A stretch of DNA of 64,000 nt from Auricularia sp. M13 (GCA_037042915.1 CM073201.1:3472001-3536000); one strand, 5' to 3'; counted from the stretch's first letter, positions 22,357 to 35,288 are shown. Translations and numbers: made by a program. Notes: generated from the letters alone by a model not told the origin.

Positions 22357-23823
22357 ATGTCTTACACGCCCCTTAGATGGGAGTTTGTTACAGGTCTCGG
22401 TTTCGACTGGCAATTCATTACGCGCAGGAGGCCGTTCAGATGGACGCTTCTCGTAAGCATGCCCTTCAAGGTTACTACGCTGATCAACGTCCCCAGCCAT
22501 ATCTATCTGCAAGATATGCATGCGCTACGGCATTTATTGTCAGCTTGTACCCCAACAATGTCTTTTGGCCCATCGGCACCTGTAGAGTAAGTTCCAACTT
22601 CAGTCACTCTCTCGAGGCTTACCTCCGATGACAAAAGATTTGGTGGCAGCTGGTTTACGTGCGTTACATTCTGTGATAGTGAGATGAACACCAAAGAAGA
22701 TGAAATGCTATTTTTAGGCCGGTGCACACACTGCCGTCGCTTCGGCGTCCCTTCTGCTTGTCATCCGGGTGTGAGTGGTTGATCCTTCCTGGGGGAAGAC
22801 CTTGTCACCGTCCGTCTAGCATTGCAATCGCAGATCGAAACAAATGGATCACGGTGTTCTTGGGTGCGCCCGCCAAAACTTACTACTCAGTGTCATTTTA
22901 GTTGACCAAGTTTTTCAGTTTGCTTTTGGCTCGCAGAAGTTGGAACACTTATACACGGTGATTTACTAGTTCCTTATGCACCTTTCCCGTCAAATGACAT
23001 TCAGGATGGCTGATTGTTAACTCGCAAACCTCCAGGCTTTGCTATGGTCAGTTATCTATCCTCCTCATGCATTCTATCATACTCCGTAGGCTGACGTGCA
23101 GATCGGTAGATTCACGGGATCTACGTTCCGCAGTTGCTTGCATGCGGTCTCGCAAACAGCGCCGAATCACGACTGAACATGCTCGTTTCATTCTCGCTCA
23201 ACGTCGTCTGCCTCATCATTGTTTTAACAATTCTCTTGCGCACGCCAGCGGCTGGGCTATGGAAGCTACTTCTTTCACAGGTTAGCAAATTCCCCGCATC
23301 CAATGTTTTTACTGAGGTCATGCGTTTGCGCAGGGTATCATTTATTTTATTGTTGTCATGGTCTCTTACACCCCGCCGGCGGTGAGAATCTTCCGTGCAC
23401 TCGATTTGAGCTGAAATTCGAATCGCAGGTGCTGCTACTGCTCAATTTGAACGGTTCGTGTGATTGCCATTTGTTCATGTATAAGCTAATCTCATTGATT
23501 GCTGCAGACGGACTGAATCTGGTGAGCCAGAATTATGCATCATATCTATGCCTATTAGACCTACTCGCCCTGCAGATGCTCCAAGTTCCCTCTTGTACGT
23601 GCTGCCCTGCGGCATGTTCAGTCGTTGACCTGGATTTGCCATCGCAGTGGTCGCCCTTGTGATATGCGCCACTCGAATGTATCGCGGGCTCATAACGTAT
23701 GGCAATCCTACGAACACGGATGCGTTCACAATGTGAGTCCTCTGATGTGGCAAATATAAGCCCGATCCTGATCAATATCTGAAGGACATCGACACGAGTA
23801 CGCTGGCAACCGAAGAACGTTGA
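22357..23823 (+). CDS. DUF6533-like multi-pass membrane protein (copy 1)
   Basis: A chain of about a dozen short exons reads as the basidiomycete membrane family often annotated DUF6533/6534-like. In order the pieces are WEFVTGLGFDWQFITRRRPF, YLSARYACATAFIVSLYPNN, IWWQLVYAGAHTAVASASLL with LVIRVIAIADRNKWITVFL, VCFWLAEVGTLIHGWLIVNS, ACGLANSAESRLNMLVSFSL, GIIYFIVVMVSYTPPA, LLLLNLND/GLNL/MLQVPS and VALVICATRMYRG. The stop is TGA at 23821-23823. Most junctions are in phase, and the LNLND-NLM-QVPS block is built from four tiny exons. The junction near 23,050-23,120 does not resolve: the GWLIV exon ends in a phase that none of the acceptors continues, suggesting a one-base lesion. The function of the family is unknown. 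The start is provisional. Confidence 0.65.
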
Positions 23824-24816
23824 GAATACGAGTGACAGTATTGTCATGCCACGCTCGTTCATTCCGTACAGCCTACGGGACGACGACACTCAGATATCAG
23901 CCGGACAGGCGCTCGGATTGGAGAGAACGGCCAATTACAAGTCTATGGCCACTTTCCAGGAATCCAAGGAGGTTCTTAACGGGTGAAAACATGTACCTTT
24001 TCTGCTATCATCAATTGTGGTTGCCGCACTCGCCCGAAGTTTCTGTTGATCGATAATTATAGGCCGTATTTACTTGCATCGGCCGAGATGCACCCACGCT
24101 AGGTGCCGTATGACATGTCTGGGATGTAGTCTTTAGTGCGTGTTGGAAAGCTCAGGATTACGCTAGCGAGTCCGCGGGAGTACGCAGACTATGCTAGGAT
24201 TCCGTCGGATATTTGTAGGATAATGCTCCGGATCTCAGAGGATCCTGTAGAATATTCTCACATTGCAGTGTAGGCACAGGGGAGAGCTTAGGCTCTCCAT
24301 AGTGTTGCTTGCTCAACTTCCAACAGTGCGGAGGCCCGACGCTGCTGAGCCCGAGGTTCGATGGCCCAAAGGTTCTCAATGCCAATGTTGACGATACAAC
24401 GCTTTTGTTCGTGTAAGAGCACTCTCTCCCAGCTCTAGATGTACCGGTCTCGTGACCAGACGCGACGCATCGTACTTTGAAATGCCGATTTACATCGCAG
24501 CGAAGCGGAGTTCTAAAACGGCTGGTCACGTGCCTATGGATCCACAAAGTCGCGGAATGAAGCTCTGACGCGGAACTATTTCTCAAGGCTCGCTATGCAA
24601 AACTCGCTCGCGCTGTCAACTTCTATTTCGTTGCCGACATTCTGCTGCATTGTGTTTGACGGAGCTATCAAAATACTATGACAGCCGACCAAACGGCCTT
24701 CCAAAAAATACTGTACAGTGTGAATTATTTTGTACCCTATGATCAATCATATTGCCTCCTTCCCATCCTGAGAGTCTTTCGACCTAATTAATAACAGCGT
24801 CAGTAAAAAGAAATGA
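23824..24816. other. Convergent intergenic space between the two DUF6533-like genes
   Basis: About 1 kb between the two stops. A minus-strand open stretch at 24194-24586 (130 codons) has no recognisable domain and a composition unlike its neighbours, so I do not call it. No repeat seen. Confidence 0.35.
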
Positions 24817-26303
24817 TCAATGACAATGGCAATCGCGCTCTGCGACGCACGTTTTCTCCTCCACGTCGCCTTCTCGGGCAACATCCAGGCTAATTTCCCT
24901 CGCCGCATGCTGCTCAACATGGATTGTGACGCGGAGCTCGATGCCGCTGTCCGTCCCGCGGAAAGCTATCGGCGCACTTGTCTCGGAATCGGGCTCCTGC
25001 GCTGCCTCCAGGACGTCTCTCTGCAGACGCGTGACTGATATAACGGTTATGGCGGCTGGAGGAAGAATCAGTATGTAGAATGAGAAGTAGAAGCACACTG
25101 AATAGGAGGTCCGGAGGAGGGGGTTTAGCGCACCGGCGAGCACGCCCGGCGCTTGCGAAGCCGGATCGTTGAGAGGCGCCAGGAGGAAGATGCCCGCGAC
25201 GAGGTTGGCGAGCGCTATATACGCGACGTAGTCAACGCCCTGTGGTGTACCCATTGCCGTCTCAGCGCATGCATTCAATGATTCTGCGGGAAAGATCTCA
25301 CATTGTAGACGAGATATGAGAACACCCAGCGCCGCCCGCGGTATCGCAGCCTAGCGCCCATCGCGCCCAAGCATGCCAGTGCAAATGCAAGCGCTGCGAG
25401 CGGCAGATACGTGTTGGCGTTGCGATACCGATCAGCACTCCCGGGCGAGCTGAGCACAGGTCCACACATGAGGAGCCCCGGGATCGCCACCGCGCCGACC
25501 TACGGGTGTTCATACTGAGGCGCCGCCGCGTCCTCAACGTGGCGGCGTACGTGAATGATTCCCACGACGGCAAGCGCGCAGTAGACGCAGTAGATGAGCC
25601 CCAAGGGAACGACGATGCGCAGACTCCAGGCGGAGATGTCCGCACTGTATTTCGAAGCATGAGTAGTGAGATGCCGGAGCAATGCAGTGACGCACACGCG
25701 GATGTAGAGCATTGCGAGTGAAAACGCAATCGACATGTACGCTAGGGACTGCACGGACGATGCGTTAGCACTTATTCGGAGCGACGACGGGTATGATAAA
25801 TCGTACGAAAACAGCGTACATCCAGGGCTGAGAGCGTGGCGTCAGCGCTATTCCATCCAGAGTCCCAGACGGAAGCGACTGACCTGGCAGCTGATCTCTT
25901 CCCACGCATTGACGACCCGTATTCCTACAGCAAATCCAGCGAGCGCCGTATACCGCGCCAGGAAGTATAGCTGTGCACAGATAAGCTGAAAACACCGCAG
26001 TGGAGGATCTGCGCTTCTAATACTTACAATGGTCGATGCGCCCCACTTTGGCCGCCGCACGAAGATGCATTCGAGGTCAAACCGCAGGCTCTGGCAGAAC
26101 TCCAACCTGCGTTGGTTCATGCATCAGGTAGGAAACGTCGTAGCAATAATAGATTACGCACAGATACACGCCGAAAACCATATGGCACATGAGCACGAAT
26201 GCTCCTGGAGCGCGAACATCAGCATCGGTATGACTAGTGGTGATGGAGTAGTGAACGTACGAGAGCTGATGAAGAGCGTCGTGGGATCCTGCCAGTCGAC
26301 CAT
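24817..26303 (-). CDS. DUF6533-like multi-pass membrane protein (copy 2)
   Basis: Nine phased exons: complement(join(24817-25239, 25302-25449, 25504-25644, 25696-25748, 25807-25827, 25884-25970, 26028-26106, 26162-26204, 26261-26303)), 345 aa. The start MVDWQDPTTLFISS is followed by six to seven hydrophobic segments: FVLMCHMVFGVYLLEF, LYFLARYTALAGFAVGI, SLAYMSIAFSLAMLYIRV, IVVPLGLIYCVYCALAVV, LPLAALAFALACLGAMGA, VAYIALANLVAGIFLLA and YSVCFYFSFYILILPPAAI. The conserved FDLECIFVRRPKW cytosolic loop follows the first helix. The C-terminal tail is acidic with His/Glu-rich stretches. One exon is only 21 nt (PWMYAVF). It converges on a relative at 22.4-23.8 kb but the two are not close copies. The role is unknown. 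Confidence 0.78.
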
Positions 26304-27730
26304 CTTCTCTGGAGTGGATGAAGGAAGGAAGGTATATGCAACTTCATTGAGCACACGCGGGTGTCCTTTATCTATGTGCACGACTCGGAGGAGAGAACGC
26401 TCGCCAGCGAAGCGGCAAATCGGATGCTTCGTGCCCCGTTTGTGTGTGGCTTCTAAGATGCAGCATTGGCATCCCCGCTGATCGCTCGCGCGCTTTAGGA
26501 AGAGTTGCGCGGATGGACGCCCGGGGCGGGACGCGGGAGGAGTTGGCGTTTGGGTAAAGTATAACGGCGGCCGGTGCGATGTCTGGACGTCCTGAAATGC
26601 GTGTCAGAGGGGCCACCACGCAGGTTTTGGCACATACGGCATAATCGCAAAGACTCTAGCTGCGTGTCCTATTGCTGTTGAGAGGTGGGAGATTGGTTAC
26701 TCCTACGAGTTTCAGAATTCAGCACCCGAAATTTCACCATAGCCGCGCGTCTCGGACCTCGAAGAAGGAGGTCTGAGAAGCACATTTGCGCTTGTTTCAG
26801 GTAACACGAGGTGATGCAATTGCACTCACGGCGAGTGCATGCATGCAGCCGGGAAGATAACGGCGGGGAGCGTGTCGATCGTTATGCCGTCAATATGTGA
26901 ACGGAATGATGGTATATAAGTGGGTGTCCTGCACAGGACAATCGACAGTCCGAACGGCTATAATGTAGTCAGGGGATGCATCTGAGGTCTGAGAGGTCGA
27001 TGCTGAGGGCCGTGACGCAGGTCAGGAAACGCACCTCGTCGACTCCGCCGTTGAAGGCGTCCAGCGTCAGGAAGCCGCGGAGCATCATGTATTGGCCTAA
27101 TCTAGAAGATCAAAATCAATAAGGTTGGCGACGTCGAGAAGAAGCGCGACGACAGAACACTCGGACCGTGCAATTGCAATGGGGATGTCCGGACGGGATT
27201 GCAGGTCAACTTGAACACCTCGGATGGTCTGTTTCGGTTTGGATTCATGGACACACATTGCCGCAAAACGGTATTATAGAGGTGCGCAATCCGAACCACT
27301 TGTCCCGAGTACATCGCAATTGACAATGTCCTGGAAACAGGTCAGCGGCATTGTAAAACTGCAAGGAAAGGGCAGCAGATATACAGTAATGTCATCTAAG
27401 CTTAGTCCTTCTAGTTCACGCTGAATGGAAGCTTCTAATCATCGACGAAGACGTGCAACTCTGCCGAAGGCAGGTTCTTGTTTCTAGCAAGTGATGGGTA
27501 AGCGTCACGGGATCACAGCAATTGTAATAAATCAAACACGCGAAAAGAATCAAAAGACAGTATACCGAAGGGACTCTGAACACGCTAAGCTCTGTCAGCA
27601 AGAATCCTGGCGGTGCCGAGGTCAAAAAGGTGGCACAATAGAGAATCCGCAACAATGTAAATCACCTTTAATGAAGAGGTCCGTTCGGTCTGCTCGTTTG
27701 CATCTGTTCTCGCGCCCGTCAGCAGTAGCA
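26304..27730. other. Intergenic, nothing recognised
   Basis: The shared upstream region of the divergent DUF6533-like and Nse4 genes. Open frames are short and without domain-like sequence. No repeat, RNA gene or transposon end was identified. Confidence 0.4.
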
Positions 27731-29711
27731 ATGGCAGAGCCTAGTGTGTGGCCGCGCCGAACGCGCCCAAGGGCGTCGGCGCGCATTGGAGCTCCGCTCG
27801 AAAACGGCTCTGCCTCCCCCTCGTCGGAATCCGAAGCGCCTCCGGCCGCCATTACCCAGGAAGAACCGTCAGCCGCCAGCAAACTCCCAATGTCGGACGC
27901 GGAGATGCAGAATGGGTCGGACGACGATCTCGCCTATGACCCGGACCAGAAGGCGGAGGAGCGTCGCGAAGTGCGCCGCGAGTATCGGTGCGCTGCGCGT
28001 TCGAGCCCGCGCCGAGACGCAATTACTGATTTTTTTGCGAAGAAATTTGGACGAAGAGCTGAGCCGGAAGCGTAAAGACATGCAGAGCGTCAGCTTTTCG
28101 TATCTGAAGAGCCAAATCGACCGCACGAGCCAAATCCTCCGGAACGGTGCGCTCAAATCCTTCGAAGTTAATCATAAAATATTTGAATTGATCTCATATT
28201 GCAGTCAAGGCGCCGCAAGAAGCGACCCTCGATGCCCGCATTTTCTTGCAGACCGTGCAGCTCGCCGGCGACGTCGCAAAGCAGAATGCTCAGGCGACGC
28301 GCGCGTTTGACACGGACGAGTTCATCGCGCGCCTCGTGTCCTTCATGGGTGGCCGTCCCGCGCGGGCAAGAGGTGGCGCCGACGCCGACGCCGACGACAG
28401 CGAACAGGAAGATAATGACAATGAGGACGAGGAGGTCGAGGCCGACGGCCCCGAGCTGAAATGGGAGAACGTCGCGCGCCTCGCGCTCGGGCGCAGCAAG
28501 CGCGTGTCGGTGCCGGATTTCATGCTCGGTCCGCTCGCCATCGAGGCCAAGGAGCGCGTTGTGAAAAAGCGGGTGGCGCATGAGAAAGTCACCGAGCCTG
28601 AGCGGCGGCCACAGGAGGCGCGTTTCGATTTTCTACCGTTGTTAGTGATTGTTCCACTCATCTTTTCGTTCTCTCGCGCAGTTGAAAGAGGATGACATTC
28701 AGAAGAGCGAGAACGAGACAACTAAGAACGTCCTGGCTGTGCGTGCCATCCCTTTCTTCACGCTATCTCGTCTCGACTTGCGCGGGTCTGATGCCTCGAT
28801 GCATGCATTTTTCTCCTCTCTCGCTCCACGCGCTGTTACGCTGATTGTTCACGTATGTGGCTCAACCGCTGGGCGCCTTTGCGTCTGTGGTGAATGAAGC
28901 GACGTATCCGAGCCCGGATCCTGCGTAGAGCTGGCGGCTCTTATTCGCGCACCGGCTAAAGCCACAATTAACCCACTCCACCGCTCATCTCAGTCCCTCC
29001 CAATACTCAATTCATCGCTTCATCCCAACTCACACAATTTCGCAGCTGGGCAAGCTGCTCAAGAAGCACAAGCGCATCAACTTGTTCCGGTTCATCGTGA
29101 ACCCGCACGACTTTGCGCAGTCGGTCGAGAACATGTTCTACCTCTCCTTCCTCATCCGCGAGGGCCAGTGCGGTCTCGAGATTGCGGAGAATGGGGAGCC
29201 CATAATTAGTGAGCTCTGATTTATGTTCTTGTGCCTTATTCCCTGCTGCAGTTCTGTTTCTTGTTCCCTTCGGACAGCTCTTCTCGTTCACTGCTTCCGT
29301 CCCTTGTTCCTTGTATCCGTCTCTCCTTGGTCCCTTCTTCCATTTTCTCCTTGTTCCCTGCCTGCTACCCTATCTGCGTTACATAGGATAAAGGCTGACC
29401 ATGCGCGTCACTAGGTACGAGGAAGCCGCCCACGGAAGAGGACTACACGAAGGGCGCGCGCAAGCACCAGATGGTGCTCACTCTCGAGATGGAGACTTGG
29501 CGGGTGCGTGGCTCTCTCTCTCTCTCATTTTCCTCGTGCTCGCTGCGCTCTTCATCTCTATCATTCTTCTTGTCTCGTTTCTATTTCATCCGCTTCATCG
29601 GAAGTCTGACCGTGCCCGCAGAACGCCATCAAAGTCTTCGAAATCACCGAGCCCGTCATACCCTCGCGGCCCAAGGCTGTCCAAAGCGGCACGGCAAAAT
29701 GGTACGGCTGA
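27731..29711 (+). CDS. nse4: Nse4, kleisin subunit of the SMC5/6 complex
   Basis: Seven phased exons: 27731-27987, 28043-28146, 28205-28617, 28682-28738, 29046-29208, 29415-29503, 29622-29711, giving 390 aa. Nse4 bridges the heads of Smc5 and Smc6 in the DNA-repair and chromosome-segregation complex. The N-terminal kleisin-like start is preserved (YDPDQKAEERREVRREYRNL, about residues 72-91), then KAPQEATLDARIFLQTVQLA with the DTDEFIARLVSFMG segment. The C-terminal winged-helix part is diagnostic: RINLFRFIVNPHDFAQSVEN, MFYLSFLIREGQCGLEI, then KHQMVLTLEMETWR. An acidic stretch (DSEQEDNDNEDEEVE) lies between. The intron at 28618 uses a GC donor. The frame is intact and the length is normal for fungi. 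Confidence 0.93.
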
Positions 29712-30117
29712 GCGAGCATGGTGTGGGGGACGGTGTATTGTTGGTGTATGTGGAGAGGTGTGGTGTGCAGTGTACTGTACATTATGATGTTATTATGGTA
29801 TGCGTCTTGGTCTAGTACTCATGCTCGCCTTGCGCAGTCGATAGTTTCCCCTGGTAAGTAACCGGTTCTATCCCGACACGCAGGAGTGCTGGCTGCAATA
29901 AACCGGCTGTTGTGTCTGCCCTCCCTCTAGGGTTCGCTCAACCAGGGGCAGTTGGAACTTATATCTTGATGAGTGCAGAGTGTCCTGTTCCATTCTGTGT
30001 CACACTCGGGATACGGAATTTTTCCTTTCTCTTGCAACGTGCAGCGGAGTCTCAAAGCGCCTTGCGCTTCAGAGTCCCACCATTTCTGTCGAAGTACCGA
30101 CGGGTAACGGCCACGAC

Positions 30118-31660
30118 ATGTCCACGCCTCGCGCCTTTGATGACGATCAGGTGCTCTCGACGAACCACATTCTACGCATAAAGTTGGACACAGACGAAAA
30201 GGCTCTCGGCTTGCTTGAGACGCAGATCGCTCAGCTCACGCTGACGACGACGACGCTCGAGGCCCAGCTCGCGAGAATTCAAGCTTCTCCGGACGTATCG
30301 CGGGGTAGCCTAGAAATTGCTCTGGGACAGCGCGACCAGCTTCTGCTCCACATTCTTGAGCAGCGAGCCGCTCTCGGCGCGCTCGAACGGTTCCCGGACG
30401 AACTCTTGGCCGAGATCGTCGACTATCTGGCCTTCGAAAAATCTTGAGCGAACGGGCCTATTCAGAGTTCTCCGACGCGGGCACGCGGTCCCTTCCTCTG
30501 CGCAGCCGTCTGTAAGCGTTGGAAGCGGGCTGCGATCGGTACACCAAGACTTTGGCATTATATTGCTATTCCACAGCTTACGCAGGCTCCGTCAGACCGC
30601 ACTCGTTATCAAAGCTACGTGGAACTTATGCTGGAGCGGTCCAATTCAGCGTCTTTGGTCATTATTTTCGACATGGTGGACTACGCCGGCTCGCTGCACC
30701 ACAGTAAACTCTTGGACATGTTGGCCCCGCAGCCACATCGGTGGAGGATCTTCTCTTCCAGGCTCTCTGAGAAGCGCGCTCTCCCCTCCATCCTCGACTG
30801 TCTGCGGGGACCGGCGCCGATGCTGGTATTCGTATGCGTATGTGTTCGACCTGGCGATCACAACGAGCTGTTGGCCGTTGAGCGCAATAATTCTCAAGTG
30901 TCAGTCCCGCGGTAGCTGTCTCGTGCACCTCGACTTGCACATCTGTGGGGTGAGAATGTGCCGTTCTTCTGGCATCAAGATCAGGGGGCCATGCGCGCTC
31001 TAAAAGTCCTGCATTTCCAGCAAAATGCATTGACGGACTCCTTTTGGACCACGATCGCAGCCGCGGCGACAGGTCTATGCCCTCTCACCGTCAACGCCCA
31101 GGAAATGCCGCCTGCCCCAAACTCTGCTATCCAATTACACTCGCTGAACTCCCTCAGAGTCGGATACGGCGCCTGGAAACTCCTGAAACAATACCCCGAC
31201 GCATTCTCCGTCCCCCATCTGAACGGCCTATACATCCATCACGGCGCGCCACAAGAACTAGACGTTTTCTTCATTCGAATCTCGTCCAGCCTTGCTACCT
31301 TGCACTTACACAGCCGTGATCGACGAAAGCGATATCCCTGCTCTGCGCCATCTTTCATCCCTGTCACAGTTGCGGTTTCATTCGGGGACGGTTACTGCCC
31401 GATTATTCGAGTGTCTCTGTCGAGCACACGAGCGCATGTGGCCCATCCTCGCTACGCTCACTCTCGACGGCGTCATACTTCGGCCGGCGAATGGCGACGC
31501 TCTTGTGCAGCTTGTACGCTCACGTAACCTCCAGCATGGAAGAAACACGGAGCCAGATGCGATTGCGTGGACCAAGATTCAATCGGTCACTTTTGCCGAT
31601 AATCACAATGTTCCTCGCTGGGACGTCGCCGAGATTAACGACTTACTGGGCCAGATCTGA
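30118..31660 (+). pseudogene. F-box gene, coiled-coil type, disrupted (paralogue A)
   Basis: Same architecture as the intact gene at 41.0 kb: an N-terminal coiled coil (KLDTDEKALGLLETQIAQL), the F-box LERFPDELLAEIVDYLAF near residue 97, then FLCAAVCKRWKRAAIGTPRLW and leucine-rich repeats to HNVPRWDVAEINDLLGQI. Three lesions break it. A TGA at 30445-30447 stands where relatives have Trp in the W-x-G-P segment. A TAG at 30913-30915 stands where they have an aromatic residue before LxxAPRLAHLW. A one-base shift near 31,312 precedes AVIDESDIPALRHLSS. The first two are in frame with the start, so decay is recent. Single exon. Confidence 0.8.
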
Positions 31661-32455
31661 CTGGTGCGTTGATCCTGCCCTTTCATCCTGTCTCTCATGA
31701 TCTTATGCGCAGGACCCTGCAACTCCATCTGTCGGAACGAGTTTTTTCTTTTCATCTGAATGCGCCCTGCTTTACGTCGGCAAAGCACTGCAAGTCTTTA
31801 CGTGCATGGCAGTGCACACTGTGAACGCTTAGCGCTGAGACTCTACCCTGACGACGGCACCGTACCTACAACGCACAAGGCAGGCATTTGCGCCCGTCGT
31901 TTAGCTGCAGTTAATCAAATGGTATTTTCTATCGAACGAGGAGCTCTTGGACAACGACATGATTGGCGCTCATGGGCTTGAATAAAGTACCGCGCAGGAT
32001 GGAGCTGGAGTGCCGGGTTTTTCCTGAAGCGGGACGCGTCTACATAGGCCCATAGTTCCTGTACCTACCTACCTACCTACCTACCAGTTCCAGTCATTGG
32101 AAGTTATTGATCCTGGACACAAAAGTATCAAGCTGAAGGGCGCGAAATGGGCTCAATCCATTGCAGTCTATGTTTCCAGAGCCCCTGCAACCTGTCATGT
32201 CGTCGGAGCCCGACCCAGGCGCTGCGGTCGAGGAGTCGCTACGTCCGAGCGGCACTGCACCAGTCGCGTTGCGGGATTTTCGCCAGCCGTTGCCGATGCG
32301 CCCAAACAGAAACGTAGTGCACAGCAACGCAGCAATCAGTATAAAGGGATGACCACCTGCGGCGCGCACGGCTCCTTGCCCGGCGCCCTGCTTCATCCTC
32401 TTTCTTTTCCTCTTGACCTCAGACAAGGGTCTGCGGTTCCGTTTCAACGCTTGCT
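31661..32455. other. Intergenic with a short tetranucleotide tract
   Basis: No gene seen. At 32063-32085 is an (ACCT)n microsatellite of nearly six units. The last 100 bases before the protease start are C/T-rich, as is common in fungal promoters. Confidence 0.5.
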
Positions 32456-34341
32456 ATGCTTTTCTTCTTCTCCTTCATTGTTTCACTTTCAGTCTCATTC
32501 TATGGGGCGTCCGCCATTCACGCGCTACCTGTGGCGTTGGAAGCACCCGCTATGAATGCGCGACCCGCGAGTTTGGAGGCGCCGGGCGTGCGGCTGAGGA
32601 AGGCTTCGCGGCTTTCTGTCGCGCAGGACGCAAGTTTTGACGCGTCTACGTCTCGGAGCGGCATTCGCGTGGGCGATGTGCAGGACAGCGTGTACGTCGC
32701 GGAGCTGACGGTGGGGAGCCAAGGTAGGCGTATGCGTATCTGATTCTTCGTCGATGTCTAACCAAGGTATCCTCAGTCGTTCAGGTCGTACTCGACACAG
32801 GATCATCAGGTGTGCCGCGCGTGAACGCAATCGGCCTCACGGGCGCATCATTCATCTCAATCCTAGATCTTTGGATCGATCCAGGCCGTGCGATCGAGGA
32901 TGTCGGCGGTACCGTCCTGGGGAACGATGCAGATCAGCTTCGACTAGGTTATGCATCCGGTGCGTGCTGCATCCCGATGTCATGTTTTCCCGTTACTCTG
33001 AGTGCATTCTAACAAGCTGGCAGGCGGGGTTGTCGGCAAAGCTGCCCTGGTGCCCGTCTCGCTTGGCTCGTACGCGGTTTCACAGCAAAGTTCGTGTCCT
33101 TCTGTTACTCAATGCTCATTCCGCCGGTCGTCGTTCTCACGCGCGCAATCTAGTTCTCCTCAGTGCGAATTGGACCTACGAACTCGACGCTCTGTCGACC
33201 AATGACATACGTGGCATCCTCGGGCTATCCTTTGATTCTGCCGCTCAGCTCCCCCGCCTCCTGGGAACCGAGAATCTCCACACGACCTTTCTCTCCAACG
33301 TATTTGCGCAAAATCCATCGGCAGGAAACTTCACGACATTCTTTCTTGGCCGTGGCGACGTCGAGGGCCTCATGACGATCAACGAGCTGCCCGCACAATT
33401 TGCCGACGCAGTCAAAGACGTGCCGACCATTAATGCCTGGCGGAGCCCGGACACAAACGTACTGCGGCGTTGGACAATTGCAGTAGCCAGTCTCGACGTC
33501 GGGGGCAAGACAGTGCCTCTCACGAGCCAAATAACCGGGGCCCCTAATAATGCTGCGCTCGCAGTACTTGACACAGGCTCAACGCTCACGTACCTTCCCA
33601 ATGGCACGATTTCGGCCGTATATTCCGGCATCCCGGGGGCGTTGTACGCGGCGAAATCCAACGTCTGGTTGATGCCATGCGACTCCCAGGTGGCTATCAA
33701 CTTCACGATCAGGTACGTGTTTTCTCCCCTTGCGAACGCGAGTTAACTTACAATTTTACCATAGTGGGAGATCATACGCGATTAACCCACTTGATTTGAT
33801 CATCCCGTACTCGGTCTCCGTTGGCGGCTCAGACACAATCTTCTGTGCAGCGGCTTTCCGGTCGACCTCTGCCGACCTGCGGAAGCTCCTGACTGCAGAC
33901 ATGTGGCTCGGGGACAGCTTCTTGCGGAATGTATTCCAAGTGTACGTTTCCTCCGCGGTTTGGAGAGCAGCCCACTTACGCGGGCGTACTAGACTTCATT
34001 ACGGCGATTCCACCACGGAGAAGCAGCGGCCGCTAGTTCAGCTTCTCGGTCTCACTGACGCCACCGCTGCCGCCGCTGAGTATGCCGTCGAGCGCGAGGC
34101 TTTGCGCAAGAATCACCCTCGCGAAGCGGATCTGACTGATCCAGTCGTCCTTGCCGCCATCATCGATAGTTTCCCAGCTCCCGCCGACACGAATCTCACG
34201 AGCACCGAATCCGATCCAACCAATAGCACAGCTCAGGGCTCCAGCATGACCACTCCCACACAAAGCTTTTCACCGCATAATTTTCCGTCACAACATCTTC
34301 CAGGCGAGGTGCGTTGTGCTGCAGCGCTTCGATCATGCTGA
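32456..34341 (+). CDS. Secreted pepsin-type aspartic protease (family A1)
   Basis: Seven phased exons: 32456-32723, 32777-32809, 32867-32959, 33024-33089, 33154-33712, 33765-33941, 33993-34341, giving 514 aa. The start MLFFFSFIVSLSVSFYGASA is a clear signal peptide. The two catalytic aspartates are seen as VVLDTGSSDLWID (about residue 96, assembled across an intron) and AVLDTGSTLTYLP (about residue 293). A propeptide-like segment precedes the first lobe, and ILGLSFDSAAQLP and GDSFLRNVFQV are further A1 landmarks. VLHYGDSTTEKQRPLVQLLGLTD near the end also fits fungal members. The tail is Ser/Thr/Pro-rich, as in cell-wall-bound forms, but I see no hydrophobic GPI-type end. The enzyme would cleave extracellular protein at acid pH. 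Confidence 0.9.
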
Positions 34342-34830
34342 CTCACCCTTGTTCCTTTGTTTCTCAAAGTCCGGTGCCTTGTCTCTTTCTGATGGGACGC
34401 TGAGCTGCGGATTTTACCTTGCTACGCTATCCATAGCATTTTCTTTCCTCGCTGTTTAATCCATACAGTATATTATGTATTTAGTTGCCAGCGGCCATCG
34501 TATGCTCCTCCAATTCAATTTTCATCCGGATTGTTTCGCTTGAGTCTGGATCTCTCAGGGTCTGTGGTAGTGATCGCAAGACCCTGCCAGAACAATTCCA
34601 TCGCGAAGTTAAACGCAGGGGCTATGAATGATTGCCCCCAAACCGCCGGTCCTGCACAAGGATCGCAAGAGGCACAACTAGTCATGTACATCGTACAGCC
34701 TCAGCTGTGGAAATATATATATGGTAGGTTCTCATACCCTGCAGCCCCAACCCATCCAACTTTCTTGATATCAGGCCTGGTGCTTCCTCGTTCCTTCATC
34801 TGACAATCGCTCTCTACTACTATTACCGTC
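34342..34830. other. Intergenic, promoter side of the secreted Ser/Thr-rich gene
   Basis: AT-richer than the flanking genes. A TATATATA stretch near 34,715 and a C/T-rich run before 34,831 look promoter-like for the next gene. Nothing else seen. Confidence 0.35.
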
Positions 34831-35288
34831 ATGCATGTCACCTTACTCTCAGCTCTTGTTTCCGGGGCAGCGCTGGCTTTTGCGTACCCTGCCGGACCCG
34901 TCAGGCTTCCCCGTGCCGCCGCGAAGGTGAAACTCACTCTGAGTTACATCCTCACTTTCTCACGCGCGCTCACTGACCTACTGCGTCCGTACACTCTAGA
35001 TCGCCGTGTCGGGCCGTAATCCACGCTCCCGCGACGCGACGTCCGACTCGTCTGCAATGCAGATGATCTGCGACGGCTTCCTCAAGCTCACGTACATGGA
35101 CCTCTGCGCTGTGATGCAGCCCAAATGGGCAGAGCTCTCGTCCATATCGGCCTCGGGCATAGCAACATCTGACGTCGGCGCTTGGAGTGCAACGGCGACC
35201 ATGTCGGTCTCAAGCGCATCGGCGACCAGCACGGGCGAATCGATCCCAGTCCTTCCTCCAACCGGTTCAAGTTCAGTACCCACATCGA

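Noticed and set aside
24194-24586. 130-codon minus-strand open frame between the DUF6533-like genes
   Set aside because: No domain, no gene-like composition and no intron pattern; probably chance.
29820-29890. Possible tRNA (GGTTCTATCCCG resembles a T-arm)
   Set aside because: No pairing acceptor stem, D-arm or anticodon stem could be found around it.
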